Shown one piece after another: positions 1 to 5,034 of a DNA stretch of 5,386 nt (its first letter is position 1; every line of letters begins with the position of its first letter). The stretch is taken from positions 815 through 6,200 of the forward strand of contig KL571314.1 in NCBI GenBank assembly GCA_000715855.1. The letters run 5' to 3'. The translations under genes and the position numbers were made by a program. Source of the stretch: Actinoplanes liguriensis (GTDB lineage: Bacteria; Actinomycetota; Actinomycetes; Mycobacteriales; Micromonosporaceae). The notes beneath the pieces were generated by a model, which saw only the letters and a program-made list of their open reading frames with translations, was not told the DNA's origin and made no database searches.

Positions 1-573
1 TCGCGGACCGTGTACGTGCTGGACGTCTCCGGCTCGATGAAAGGCCCGCGGATCGCGGCGCTGAAGACCGCGCTCGCCGGACTGACCGGGGTGAACACGT
101 CACTGACCGGGACGTACTGCCGGTTCCGCAGCCGGGAGGAGGTGACGTTGCTGCCGTTCAGCGACAGCCCGAAGACGCCGGTCACGGTCACCGTGGACGC
201 CGGGAATCCGCAACCGTCCCGCGACAAGCTACGCGCCGCCGTCGACCGGCTGAAGGTCGGCGGGAACACGGCCGTCTACGACTCGCTGGTCGAGGCGTAC
301 CGCAGCCTGGACGCGGCGAAGGACAAGGACCGGTTCGTGAGCATCGTGCTGATGACCGACGGCGAGAGCAACCGGGGCAAGGACCTGGCCGCGTTCAAGA
401 AATACCTGCGAACCCGGGGATCGGCGCCGCGGGTCGCGGTCTTCCCGATCATGCTCGGGGAGGCGGCGGAGTCACCGATGAAAGAGCTGGCGACGGCGAC
501 CGGCGGGGCGTTGTGGGACGCGCGCAACGCCGACCTCACGAAGGCGTTCTGCCAGATCCGGGGCTATCAGTAG
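1..573 (+). CDS. VWA-domain protein, C-terminal part (5' end outside window)
   Basis: The reading frame is open from the first base, so only the last 190 residues are seen. They form a von Willebrand factor A domain. The metal-ion-dependent adhesion site is intact: DVSGSM at about visible residues 8-13 (DxSxS), a Thr in GGNTAVYDSL near 90, and an Asp in LMTDGESN near 118. VWA domains bind a divalent cation and usually mediate protein-protein contacts. The protein ends in KAFCQIRGYQ with no membrane segment after the domain. From memory, actinobacterial proteins with this kind of ending often carry a solute-binding-protein-like domain upstream and are exported; that part lies outside the window, so it is inference. 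The gene overlaps the convergent regulator gene by 38 bp and is followed by a strong hairpin. Confidence is high for the domain and low for any specific role. Confidence 0.88.
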   Translation, partial: SRTVYVLDVSGSMKGPRIAALKTALAGLTGVNTSLTGTYCRFRSREEVTLLPFSDSPKTPVTVTVDAGNPQPSRDKLRAAVDRLKVGGNTAVYDSLVEAYRSLDAAKDKDRFVSIVLMTDGESNRGKDLAAFKKYLRTRGSAPRVAVFPIMLGEAAESPMKELATATGGALWDARNADLTKAFCQIRGYQ

Positions 574-1042
574 GGACGGCCGGCCGGTAGACCGTCACCA
601 CGACGGTGTGCCGGCCGCCGGCGTCGTCCTCGTTCTGGCCGTCAACCAGGTTCTCCAGGGCCGCGGCGACCACCCCGGCCTGCTCCGGGGTCAGCTTCAC
701 ATTGCGAATCCGGAATCCGAGCACCTCGTCCGCGACGGCCAGCTCGTCGGCGATCGCCCGCATCGCGATCGGATTGGCCTCCGGGCCGGCGAAGACCATG
801 CGGCGGGCGCTGCGCAGGTAGCGGTGCTCGGTGCCACCGCGAACCGTCCGGGTCTCCGCGATGTGCACCAGGCCGGCCTCCTCCAGCACCCCGAGGTGGT
901 GGGCGATCGTGCCCTTGCGCTGGTCGAGCGCCTTCGCCAGCCCGCTGATCGTCGAGGCCTCCCCGCCCAGCGCGAACAGGATCCGGTGCCGCAGCGGGTG
1001 CCCGAGCGCCTTGAACTGCGCCGGCTCGGAGATCTCGATCAT
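536..1042 (-). CDS. ArsR-type winged helix-turn-helix regulator
   Basis: This encodes a 168-residue DNA-binding protein. Residues 8-75 match the ArsR/HTH_20 winged-helix pattern: FKALGHPLRHRILFAL (helix 1), then TISGLAKALDQRKGTIAHHLGVLEEAGLV (helix-turn-helix, about 31-59), then a wing with HIAETRTVRGGTEHRYLR. No cysteine cluster typical of metal-sensing ArsR proteins is present, so a metal sensor is unlikely. The C-terminal part (about 90-152) is probably a dimer or effector region. The ATG at 1042 has only a weak upstream GGA. A GTG at 1051 would add VDE and would lie 2-3 nt from a predicted transcription start, as a near-leaderless start; I cannot decide between them. The gene is divergent from the S41 peptidase gene, and the gap holds inverted repeats, so it probably represses both. 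Its 3' end overlaps the VWA gene by 38 bp. Confidence 0.88.
   Translation of the reverse strand: MIEISEPAQFKALGHPLRHRILFALGGEASTISGLAKALDQRKGTIAHHLGVLEEAGLVHIAETRTVRGGTEHRYLRSARRMVFAGPEANPIAMRAIADELAVADEVLGFRIRNVKLTPEQAGVVAAALENLVDGQNEDDAGGRHTVVVTVYRPAVPTDSPGSGRTPS
581..617 (+). terminator. Long hairpin just after the VWA stop, candidate terminator
   Basis: Eight bases past the VWA stop, 581-587 pairs with 611-617 (CGGCCGG / CCGGCCG) and 591-596 pairs with 602-607 (ACCGTC / GACGGT) around a 5-nt loop. Between the two blocks, 588-610 can form a G-U pair and 589-609 a Watson-Crick pair. One G-G mismatch (590/608) is the only interruption in about 15 pairs. There is no T-tract, which is common for actinomycete terminators. 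The hairpin lies inside the 3' coding end of the convergent regulator gene. The fold is seen in the sequence; terminator function is inferred. Confidence 0.55.
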
Positions 1043-1056
1043 CTCGTCCACTCGGT

Positions 1057-1086
1057 AAGCGTCTAATTTCCTTGACGCTTTGTCAA
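1057..1086. promoter_or_regulatory. Overlapping inverted repeats, candidate ArsR-type operator
   Basis: Two overlapping inverted repeats lie between the divergent starts. AAGCGTC (1057-1063) and GACGCTT (1074-1080) are perfect 7-bp arms 10 bp apart. TTGAC (1072-1076) and GTCAA (1082-1086) are perfect 5-bp arms 5 bp apart. A further TTGAC lies at 1096-1100. This arrangement suits a dimeric winged-helix repressor whose gene begins next to it. Binding is inferred. Confidence 0.6.
1060..1086 (-). promoter_or_regulatory. Candidate promoter of the ArsR-type regulator gene
   Basis: Read leftward, a consensus -35 TTGACA (1086-1081) is followed after 15 bp by TAGACG (1065-1060), which resembles the actinomycete -10. 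The spacer is shorter than usual. The implied start of transcription is near 1053, almost on the possible GTG start at 1051. Both hexamers overlap the inverted repeats, which fits autorepression. Confidence 0.4.
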
Positions 1087-1101
1087 TCGAGGTGTTTGAC
1101 T
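1072..1101 (+). promoter_or_regulatory. Candidate promoter of the S41 peptidase gene
   Basis: TTGACG at 1072-1077 is a good -35. After 18 bp there is TTGACT (1096-1101), a poor -10, and then 7 nt to the ATG at 1109. If this is used, the mRNA would be leaderless. A GAGGTG at 1089-1094 lies 14 nt before the ATG, too far to be a normal ribosome binding site. The -35 is within the inverted repeats. Confidence 0.35.
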
Positions 1102-1108
1102 GCGATCC

Positions 1109-2002
1109 ATGCGTCAGGACGAGATCACCGAAGTGATGACCCGGGTCGTGGACCTGGTCACCCAGCACTACGTCTTCCCCGAGGTCGGCAAGCAGATCAC
1201 CGACGTGCTCGCGGCCGGCCACTACCCCGACGGCATCGACGCCCCGGAGCTGGCCGCGCGGGTCACCGAGGACCTGCAGTCGATCAACGGGGACAAGCAT
1301 CTGCGACTGCTGCACAGTGAGGAGCCGCTCCGCGAGGATCACGGCGACGACGAGGCCGACCTGGCGGAGCTGACCGCGTGGGCGGCACGCACCGGCGGCG
1401 GCATCGGCAAGGTCGAGCGCCTCGACGACAACATCGGGCTCATCGAGATCGCTCCGCTGTTCTTCCCGCCGACCGCGGCCGGCGACCCGATCGCGGCCGC
1501 GATGACCCTGGTCGCGGGCGCGTCCTCGCTGATCGTCGACGTCCGGCGCTGCCGGGGTGGGGTGCCGGAGACGGTTGCCCTGTTCGGCAGCTACCTGTTC
1601 GGGCCGGAGCCGTTCCAGTGGGGCGGCATCTACTTCCGCGCGGAGGACGCGATCCGGCAGTTCTGGACCGCGCCACACCTTGCGGGGCCCCGCTTCGGCC
1701 CGGACCGGCCCGTGGTGGTACTGACCAGCGCGACCACCTTCTCCGGCGGGGAGGATGTGGCCTTCACCCTCCAGGAGCGCGGCCGCGCCACGGTCATCGG
1801 CGAGGTGACGCGGGGCGGCGCTCACCCACGCGAAGGGTTCAAGGTCCACACCCACCTGGAGGCGACAATTCCGGTGGCGCGGGCCGTGAGCCCCCTCTCC
1901 GGCACGAACTGGGAGGGAACCGGCGTCAGCCCCGACATCGCGGTCCCGGCCGATCAGGCGCTGGCCCGGGCCCTCACCCACCTGCGCACCGAACAGCCCT
2001 GA
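1109..2002 (+). CDS. S41 family peptidase (tricorn/IRBP-like)
   Basis: This encodes a 297-residue serine peptidase-like protein. Residues 1-60 form a helical N-terminal region like that found before S41 domains of the retinoid-binding-protein type. DKHLR (62-66) supplies a likely active-site His64. LIVDVRRCRGG (141-151) is the strand-loop typical of S41. TTFSGGEDVAF (209-219) holds the probable nucleophile Ser212. GEVTRGGAHP (231-240) and NWEGTGVSPDIAVP (267-280) are the usual S41 C-terminal motifs. There is no signal peptide, membrane segment or PDZ domain, so it should be cytoplasmic, unlike CtpA-type proteases. The CtpA-type Ser-Lys arrangement is not evident, and a tricorn-like Ser-His mechanism is more likely. 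The substrate is unknown. The neighbouring divergent regulator probably controls it. Family assignment is firm; activity is inferred. Confidence 0.9.
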   Translation: MRQDEITEVMTRVVDLVTQHYVFPEVGKQITDVLAAGHYPDGIDAPELAARVTEDLQSINGDKHLRLLHSEEPLREDHGDDEADLAELTAWAARTGGGIGKVERLDDNIGLIEIAPLFFPPTAAGDPIAAAMTLVAGASSLIVDVRRCRGGVPETVALFGSYLFGPEPFQWGGIYFRAEDAIRQFWTAPHLAGPRFGPDRPVVVLTSATTFSGGEDVAFTLQERGRATVIGEVTRGGAHPREGFKVHTHLEATIPVARAVSPLSGTNWEGTGVSPDIAVPADQALARALTHLRTEQP

Positions 2003-2244
2003 CCCTCCCCGCGCCAGACATGCGGCCCGGCGTCGGCCCTCGGCCGGCACTCACGGTCCTCACGAGGGCCGGCGAGAGCCGTGAACACCAGCCGGGACAG
2101 CGCGCGGGCCGGCACTCACGGTCGCCACGCGGCCCGGCGAGAGCCGTGAACACCAGCCGGGACAGTGCGGCGCGAGCGCAGCGGCCGGCAGTCGTGGTTG
2201 TCGGGGTGGGGCGGGCGGCTCATGACGTACGGGAAAAGCGGCTT
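2003..2244. other. Non-coding gap between convergent S41 and TetR genes
   Basis: This gap of 242 bp holds the tandem 65-bp repeats and no gene I can support. At 2022-2032 there is an 11-bp exact match to part of repeat unit 2, and at 2183-2190 an 8-bp match to the start of the unit; these may be decayed copies or chance. Bases 2191-2244 show nothing recognisable. Confidence 0.6.
2042..2171. repeat. Two tandem copies of a 65-bp stem-loop element
   Basis: Units start at 2042 and 2107. The first 59 bases of each match with four differences (unit positions 18, 19, 24, 27), while the last six differ more. Within each unit, CCGGC (3-7) can pair with GCCGG (50-54), TCACGG (10-15) with CCGTGA (38-43), and 18-20 with 25-27. 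The changes at 18 and 27 swap a C-G pair for G-C, the change at 19 turns a U-G pair into C-G, and the change at 24 is in the loop. The element sits between two convergent genes, so it may end transcription from both sides, or be a dispersed repeat of REP type. Confidence 0.8.
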
Positions 2245-2841
2245 TCAAGGGGTTTGGGGTCTCCAGGGCAGGAGGCAGTGGTCGATCATGGCCAGCTGGC
2301 GGGTGGGGTTGACCATGGGGGCGGACATCACGGCGTTGACCTGCTGGCCGATGCAGATGGTCAGGAGGGCGTCGACGACGTCGGGGATCGGGATCGACGG
2401 GAGGAGGTCGCCGTCGGCGATGGCCTCGCGGAAGTGGTCGCCCATCTGGCCGCCCCAGAAGTCGCCGAGGTCGGGCGCTTCCTCGATCTTGGAGTTGGCG
2501 GCGAGGCGGCCCCAGAAGCCGACGACCACGAACGCCTCGTCCAAAGTGACCTTGGACAGCGGAAGTATCTCGCGGATCATCGCGTAGAACGCTTCGAGGC
2601 CGCGCAGCCCGGCGGTCGTGGTGGCGATCCGGGCGTTGGTGCGGTCGGTGATCCGCGCATACGCCCCCGCGGCCACCTCGTCGAAACCGTCGAAGTAGTG
2701 CCACAGCGCGCCGGTGCCGATGTTGAGCTCGGCGGCGATCGCCCGGCTGGTGGCGGCGGCCAGCCCGTCCCGGGCGACAACCGTCAGGTACGCCTCGATG
2801 ATCTCGGAACGTCGCTGGTCGTGATCGACGATCTTCGGCAC
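2245..2841 (-). CDS. TetR/AcrR family transcriptional regulator
   Basis: This encodes a 198-residue repressor of usual TetR length. The N-terminal DNA-binding domain spans about residues 9-55. Helix 1 is RRSEIIEAYLTVVARDGLA, and the helix-turn-helix is about 31-50 (TSRAIAAELNIGTGALWHYF), with the WHYF and F-x-x-K/E pattern typical of TetR. Residues 60-198 are the helical ligand and dimer domain, and the ligand cannot be told from sequence. The GTG start is supported by GGGGAGGGG (2855-2847 leftward) ending 5 nt before it. The gene is divergent from the homogentisate operon across 202 bp, and its likely -35 falls in a perfect palindrome. It is therefore probably an autorepressing local regulator of homogentisate breakdown, perhaps relieved by a pathway intermediate. 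Known pseudomonad homogentisate regulators are of other families, so this link is inference from position. Confidence 0.92.
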   Translation of the reverse strand: MPKIVDHDQRRSEIIEAYLTVVARDGLAAATSRAIAAELNIGTGALWHYFDGFDEVAAGAYARITDRTNARIATTTAGLRGLEAFYAMIREILPLSKVTLDEAFVVVGFWGRLAANSKIEEAPDLGDFWGGQMGDHFREAIADGDLLPSIPIPDVVDALLTICIGQQVNAVMSAPMVNPTRQLAMIDHCLLPWRPQTP

Positions 2842-2846
2842 GTGAT

Positions 2847-2855
2847 CCCCTCCCC
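2847..2855 (-). promoter_or_regulatory. Ribosome binding site that fixes the TetR GTG start
   Basis: Read leftward, GGGGAGGGG lies 5 nt before the GTG at 2841. No ATG or other good start is close by, so this strong purine-rich site supports the GTG. Confidence 0.7.
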
Positions 2856-2862
2856 GCGCGTC

Positions 2863-2891
2863 AGGCTACCGGGGATTGTTCGCTGTGCGAA
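2863..2891 (-). promoter_or_regulatory. Candidate promoter of the TetR gene
   Basis: Read leftward, TTCGCA (2891-2886; 4 of 6 to the -35 consensus) is followed after 17 bp by TAGCCT (2868-2863). The -35 is one arm of the palindrome at 2878-2892, so a repressor bound there should block polymerase. Confidence 0.45.
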
Positions 2892-2892
2892 C
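2878..2892. promoter_or_regulatory. 15-bp inverted repeat, candidate TetR operator
   Basis: GTTCGC-TGT-GCGAAC is a perfect palindrome with 6-bp arms and a 3-bp centre. Its length and its place between a TetR gene and the divergent operon fit TetR operators. It overlaps the TetR -35 and lies 12 bp before the proposed -35 of the dioxygenase gene. A smaller palindrome, GCAC-TT-GTGC, lies at 2901-2910 and overlaps that -35. Confidence 0.65.
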
Positions 2893-2904
2893 CTACCGGA
2901 GCAC

Positions 2905-2933
2905 TTGTGCGGACTGTTACCGCCTCGTAAATT
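2905..2933 (+). promoter_or_regulatory. Candidate promoter of the homogentisate operon
   Basis: TTGTGC (2905-2910) and TAAATT (2928-2933) are separated by 17 bp. TAAATT is one of the few A/T-rich hexamers in the region. Transcription would start near 2940 and leave a leader of about 100 nt before the GTG at 3044. Confidence 0.45.
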
Positions 2934-2940
2934 CCGTAGC

Positions 2941-3043
2941 GCACGGAGTCGCCGCCACCACCCCTGGTGACGACTCCCTGTCCAGGGACCACTGCGGCGC
3001 GATCCGCCGGAGTGGTCCGCAGGAGGACCTGGGAGGTCATCGC
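2941..3043 (+). promoter_or_regulatory. Highly structured mRNA leader of the homogentisate operon
   Basis: Four inverted repeats lie in about 100 nt. (A) GGAGTCG 2945-2951 pairs with CGACTCC 2971-2977, enclosing CACCA 2956-2960 with TGGTG 2965-2969 around a CCCC loop. (B) TCCCTG 2975-2980 with CAGGGA 2983-2988. (C) GGACCACT 2986-2993 with AGTGGTCC 3011-3018, enclosing GCGG 2994-2997 with CCGC 3004-3007. (D) GACCT 3026-3030 with AGGTC 3034-3038, which includes the Shine-Dalgarno bases. GGTCC 3014-3018 can also pair with GGACC 3025-3029. B competes with A and C, and the last pairing competes with C and D, so alternative folds are possible. A regulatory role is inferred; I do not recognise a known riboswitch. 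Confidence 0.5.
3031..3036 (+). promoter_or_regulatory. Ribosome binding site that fixes the dioxygenase start
   Basis: GGGAGG ends 7 nt before the GTG at 3044, a near-ideal spacing. A second SD-like AGGAGG at 3021-3026 is too far from this GTG. The site lies in the small palindrome 3026-3038. Confidence 0.75.
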
Positions 3044-4219
3044 GTGACGTTCTACCGGCAGGTGGGCAGCATCCCGCCGAAGCGGCACACCCAGCATCGC
3101 CGCCCCGACGGCGGGTTGTACGCCGAGGAGCTCGTCGGCGAAGAGGGATTCACTTCCGATTCGTCGCTGCTCTACCACCGCGGCATTCCATCGGCAATCG
3201 TCGATGCACGCCCGTGGCAACTGCCCGATCAGAGCCTGACCCCGAACGCCCCGCTCGTCCCGCGCCACCTGCGCCTTCACGACCTGGACTTCAAGGAGGC
3301 CGACCCGGTCACCGGGCGGCGACTGGTCCTGGGCAACGCCGACGTTCGCATCTCCTACGCGGTCTCCACCGAGATCTCCCCGTACTACCGGAACGCGATC
3401 GGCGACGAGTGCGTCTACGTCGAGCGCGGCAGCGCGACCGTCGAGACGGTGTTCGGCGCGCTGACCGTGGGCCGCGGCGACTACGTGATCATCCCGCGGA
3501 TGACGGCGCACCGATGGCTGCCGGACGGGCCCGAGCCGCTGCGGACGTATGCGATCGAAGCGAGCTCGCACATCGCCCCGCCGTCGCGCTATCTGAGCAG
3601 ATTCGGACAATTCCTCGAGCACTCCCCCTACTGCGAACGTGATCTCCGTGGTCCGGTCGAGCCACTGCTCGCCGAGGGGACCGACGTCGAGATCTACGTG
3701 AAGCACCGCGGCGGCGGGACGATCCACGTCGTGCCCGAGCATCCGTTCGACGTGGTCGGATGGGACGGCTGCCTCTACCCGTACGTGTTCAACATCGCCG
3801 ACTTCGAGCCGATCACCGGCCGTGTCCACCAGCCGCCGCCGGTGCACCAGGTCTTCGCCGGCCAGAACTTCGTGATCTGCAACTTCGTGCCGCGGAAGGT
3901 TGATTACCACCCGCTCGCCGTGCCGGTTCCGTACTACCACTCGAACGTCGACTCCGACGAGGTGATGTTCTACGTGGACGGGGACTACGAGGCGCGCAAG
4001 GGCTCCGGGATCGGCAAGGGATCGATCTCGCTGCACCCCGGCGGGCATTCGCACGGGCCGCAGCCGGGGGCGGTGGAGCGGTCGCTCGGGGTGGAATTCT
4101 TCGACGAGACCGCGGTGATGGTGGATACTTTCCGGCCGCTGGATCTCGGGGAGGCCGGGCTTGCGTCGGATGACGGGCGTTATGCCTGGTCATGGTCCGG
4201 TCGCGGCCCGTCCGCATGA
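3044..4219 (+). CDS. hmgA: Homogentisate 1,2-dioxygenase-like enzyme
   Basis: This encodes a 391-residue cupin-type iron dioxygenase, expected to open the ring of homogentisate to maleylacetoacetate with O2 in the cytoplasm. Family features include FYRQVGSIPPKRHTQ at the N-terminus, a first cupin with DECVYVERGSATVETVFGAL (121-140) and GDYVIIPRMTAHRW (145-158), HPFDVVGWDG (233-242), and GRVHQPPPVHQVF (259-271). The iron site fits H299 and E306 in YYHSNVDSDEVMFYV, and H337 in SLHPGGHSHGP (329-339), with H331 matching the second conserved His. The first gap is one residue longer than in the human enzyme. Where the classical enzymes have WHGN, this has WDGC, so a known active-site His is Asp (D241). 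GTG 3044 is chosen for its Shine-Dalgarno sequence and the conserved start. It is the first gene of an operon with an unknown gene and fumarylacetoacetase. A related ring-cleavage substrate remains possible. Confidence 0.87.
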   Translation: MTFYRQVGSIPPKRHTQHRRPDGGLYAEELVGEEGFTSDSSLLYHRGIPSAIVDARPWQLPDQSLTPNAPLVPRHLRLHDLDFKEADPVTGRRLVLGNADVRISYAVSTEISPYYRNAIGDECVYVERGSATVETVFGALTVGRGDYVIIPRMTAHRWLPDGPEPLRTYAIEASSHIAPPSRYLSRFGQFLEHSPYCERDLRGPVEPLLAEGTDVEIYVKHRGGGTIHVVPEHPFDVVGWDGCLYPYVFNIADFEPITGRVHQPPPVHQVFAGQNFVICNFVPRKVDYHPLAVPVPYYHSNVDSDEVMFYVDGDYEARKGSGIGKGSISLHPGGHSHGPQPGAVERSLGVEFFDETAVMVDTFRPLDLGEAGLASDDGRYAWSWSGRGPSA

Positions 4220-5034
4220 CGACTCCACTCGTGGGCGCGCTGTTCGCGGGGCTGTTCGACGACGCCGCGCTCTTCCCACCCGGGAACGCTCCGATGGCCG
4301 TCGCGGTGCCCGCCCACCAGCGCGGACTCGCCGCGGCGCACGGCCACCTGCTCGGGCCGTTCGTCCTCCCGGCCGCGCGGCTGAGTGAACTCAGACTTGA
4401 TGGGCCGCCGCTGGACATCGCGCTGATCGCCGCGCCGGCCGACCTGCCGGCTGCCGCCGCCACGATCACGACAAACCCGGGCATGCGGTTGGTCGCGGTC
4501 GAGGCACCGGTCGCGGCCGATGCAGATCAAACCCGGCTTGCGGTACGTACGATGGCCGCCACGCTGACTCCGGACATCGCGCGCGCGATCGAGATCCCGC
4601 GGACGGACCGGCGCGACGAGGTGCTCGACGTTCTCGCGGGGACGGGCTGCCGCGCGAAACTGCGTACCGGCGGACTTCGCGCCGACCTGTTCCCGCCGGC
4701 CGCCGAACTAGCGGGGACGATCCGGGCGTGCGCCGAGCGCGGCATCGCGTTCAAGTGCACGGCCGGGCTCCACCACGCGATCCGGCACACCGATCCGGCG
4801 ACCGGTTTCGATCACCACGGGTTCCTCAACGTGCTGCTCGCCGCCGTCGACCCCTCCGAGGCGCAACTACGCCGTACCGATGCCGCGACCATGGCGGCGG
4901 AACTACGCGGCTGGTCCCCGTCGGATGCGGCCCGCGCCCGGTCGGTCTTCACCTCGTTCGGCACGTGCGACATCGCCGACCCCGTCCACGATCTCGTCCG
5001 CCTCGGCCTGCTCCCGGAGAGAATCTCAGTATGA
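4216..5034 (+). CDS. Unrecognised conserved-looking protein in homogentisate operon
   Basis: This encodes a 272-residue protein of no family I can name with confidence. Visible features include DDAALFPPGNAPMAVAVPAHQ (15-35), two alanine-rich alpha/beta stretches with strands such as LDIALIAAP (66-74) and MRLVAVEAP (90-98), then AKLRTGG (147-153), a helix, and FKCTAGLHHAIRH (179-191) followed by GFDHHGFLNVLLAA (197-210). The Lys148, Lys180, His186, His187, His200 and His201 cluster looks like an active site, perhaps of a barrel-type fold. It has no signal peptide or membrane segment. ATG 4216 is chosen because ATGA overlaps the dioxygenase stop; an in-frame ATG at 4192 would add 8 residues. 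It is followed by fumarylacetoacetase with another ATGA overlap. The position suggests a role between ring opening and final cleavage, such as maleylacetoacetate isomerisation, but nothing in the sequence proves this. Confidence 0.85.
   Translation: MTTPLVGALFAGLFDDAALFPPGNAPMAVAVPAHQRGLAAAHGHLLGPFVLPAARLSELRLDGPPLDIALIAAPADLPAAAATITTNPGMRLVAVEAPVAADADQTRLAVRTMAATLTPDIARAIEIPRTDRRDEVLDVLAGTGCRAKLRTGGLRADLFPPAAELAGTIRACAERGIAFKCTAGLHHAIRHTDPATGFDHHGFLNVLLAAVDPSEAQLRRTDAATMAAELRGWSPSDAARARSVFTSFGTCDIADPVHDLVRLGLLPERISV

Noticed and set aside
1043..2050. Upstream extension of the leftward regulator frame to 504 residues
   Set aside because: The extension is antisense to the S41 gene and has no family features. 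The regulator domain begins exactly near 1042, after an apparent promoter and operator.
2042..2171. CRISPR-like reading of the tandem repeats
   Set aside because: There are only two units, directly adjacent, with no unique spacers of regular length and no cas genes in the window.
2235..2245. AAAGC-G-GCTTT palindrome at the TetR stop as a terminator
   Set aside because: The arms are 5 bp with a 1-base centre, too small to form a stable RNA hairpin.
1378..2970. Long rightward open frame of 530 codons
   Set aside because: It overlaps the S41 gene and the antisense of the TetR gene in another frame. The translation is Arg/Gly/Pro-rich low-complexity sequence typical of GC-rich shadow frames, with no domain.
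2876..3043. Extension of the dioxygenase to a TTG start at 2876
   Set aside because: The added 56 residues look nothing like the family, the TTG has no ribosome binding site, and the extension would cover the operator, promoter and hairpin leader. GTG 3044 has a strong site.
2967..3047. 26-codon upstream frame ending in a GTGA overlap with the dioxygenase start, as a possible leader peptide
   Set aside because: It has a GTG start with no Shine-Dalgarno sequence and no run of Tyr or Phe codons expected of an attenuator peptide. The overlap may be chance, though it deserves a glance in ribosome profiling.
2861..4054. Leftward open frame of 397 codons opposite the dioxygenase gene
   Set aside because: It is a complement-strand shadow with Arg/Val/Asp-rich composition, while the sense strand encodes a clear family member.
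4192..4215. Earlier ATG for the unknown operon gene
   Set aside because: It would add 8 residues without a ribosome binding site. The ATGA overlap at 4216 matches the next junction in the operon.
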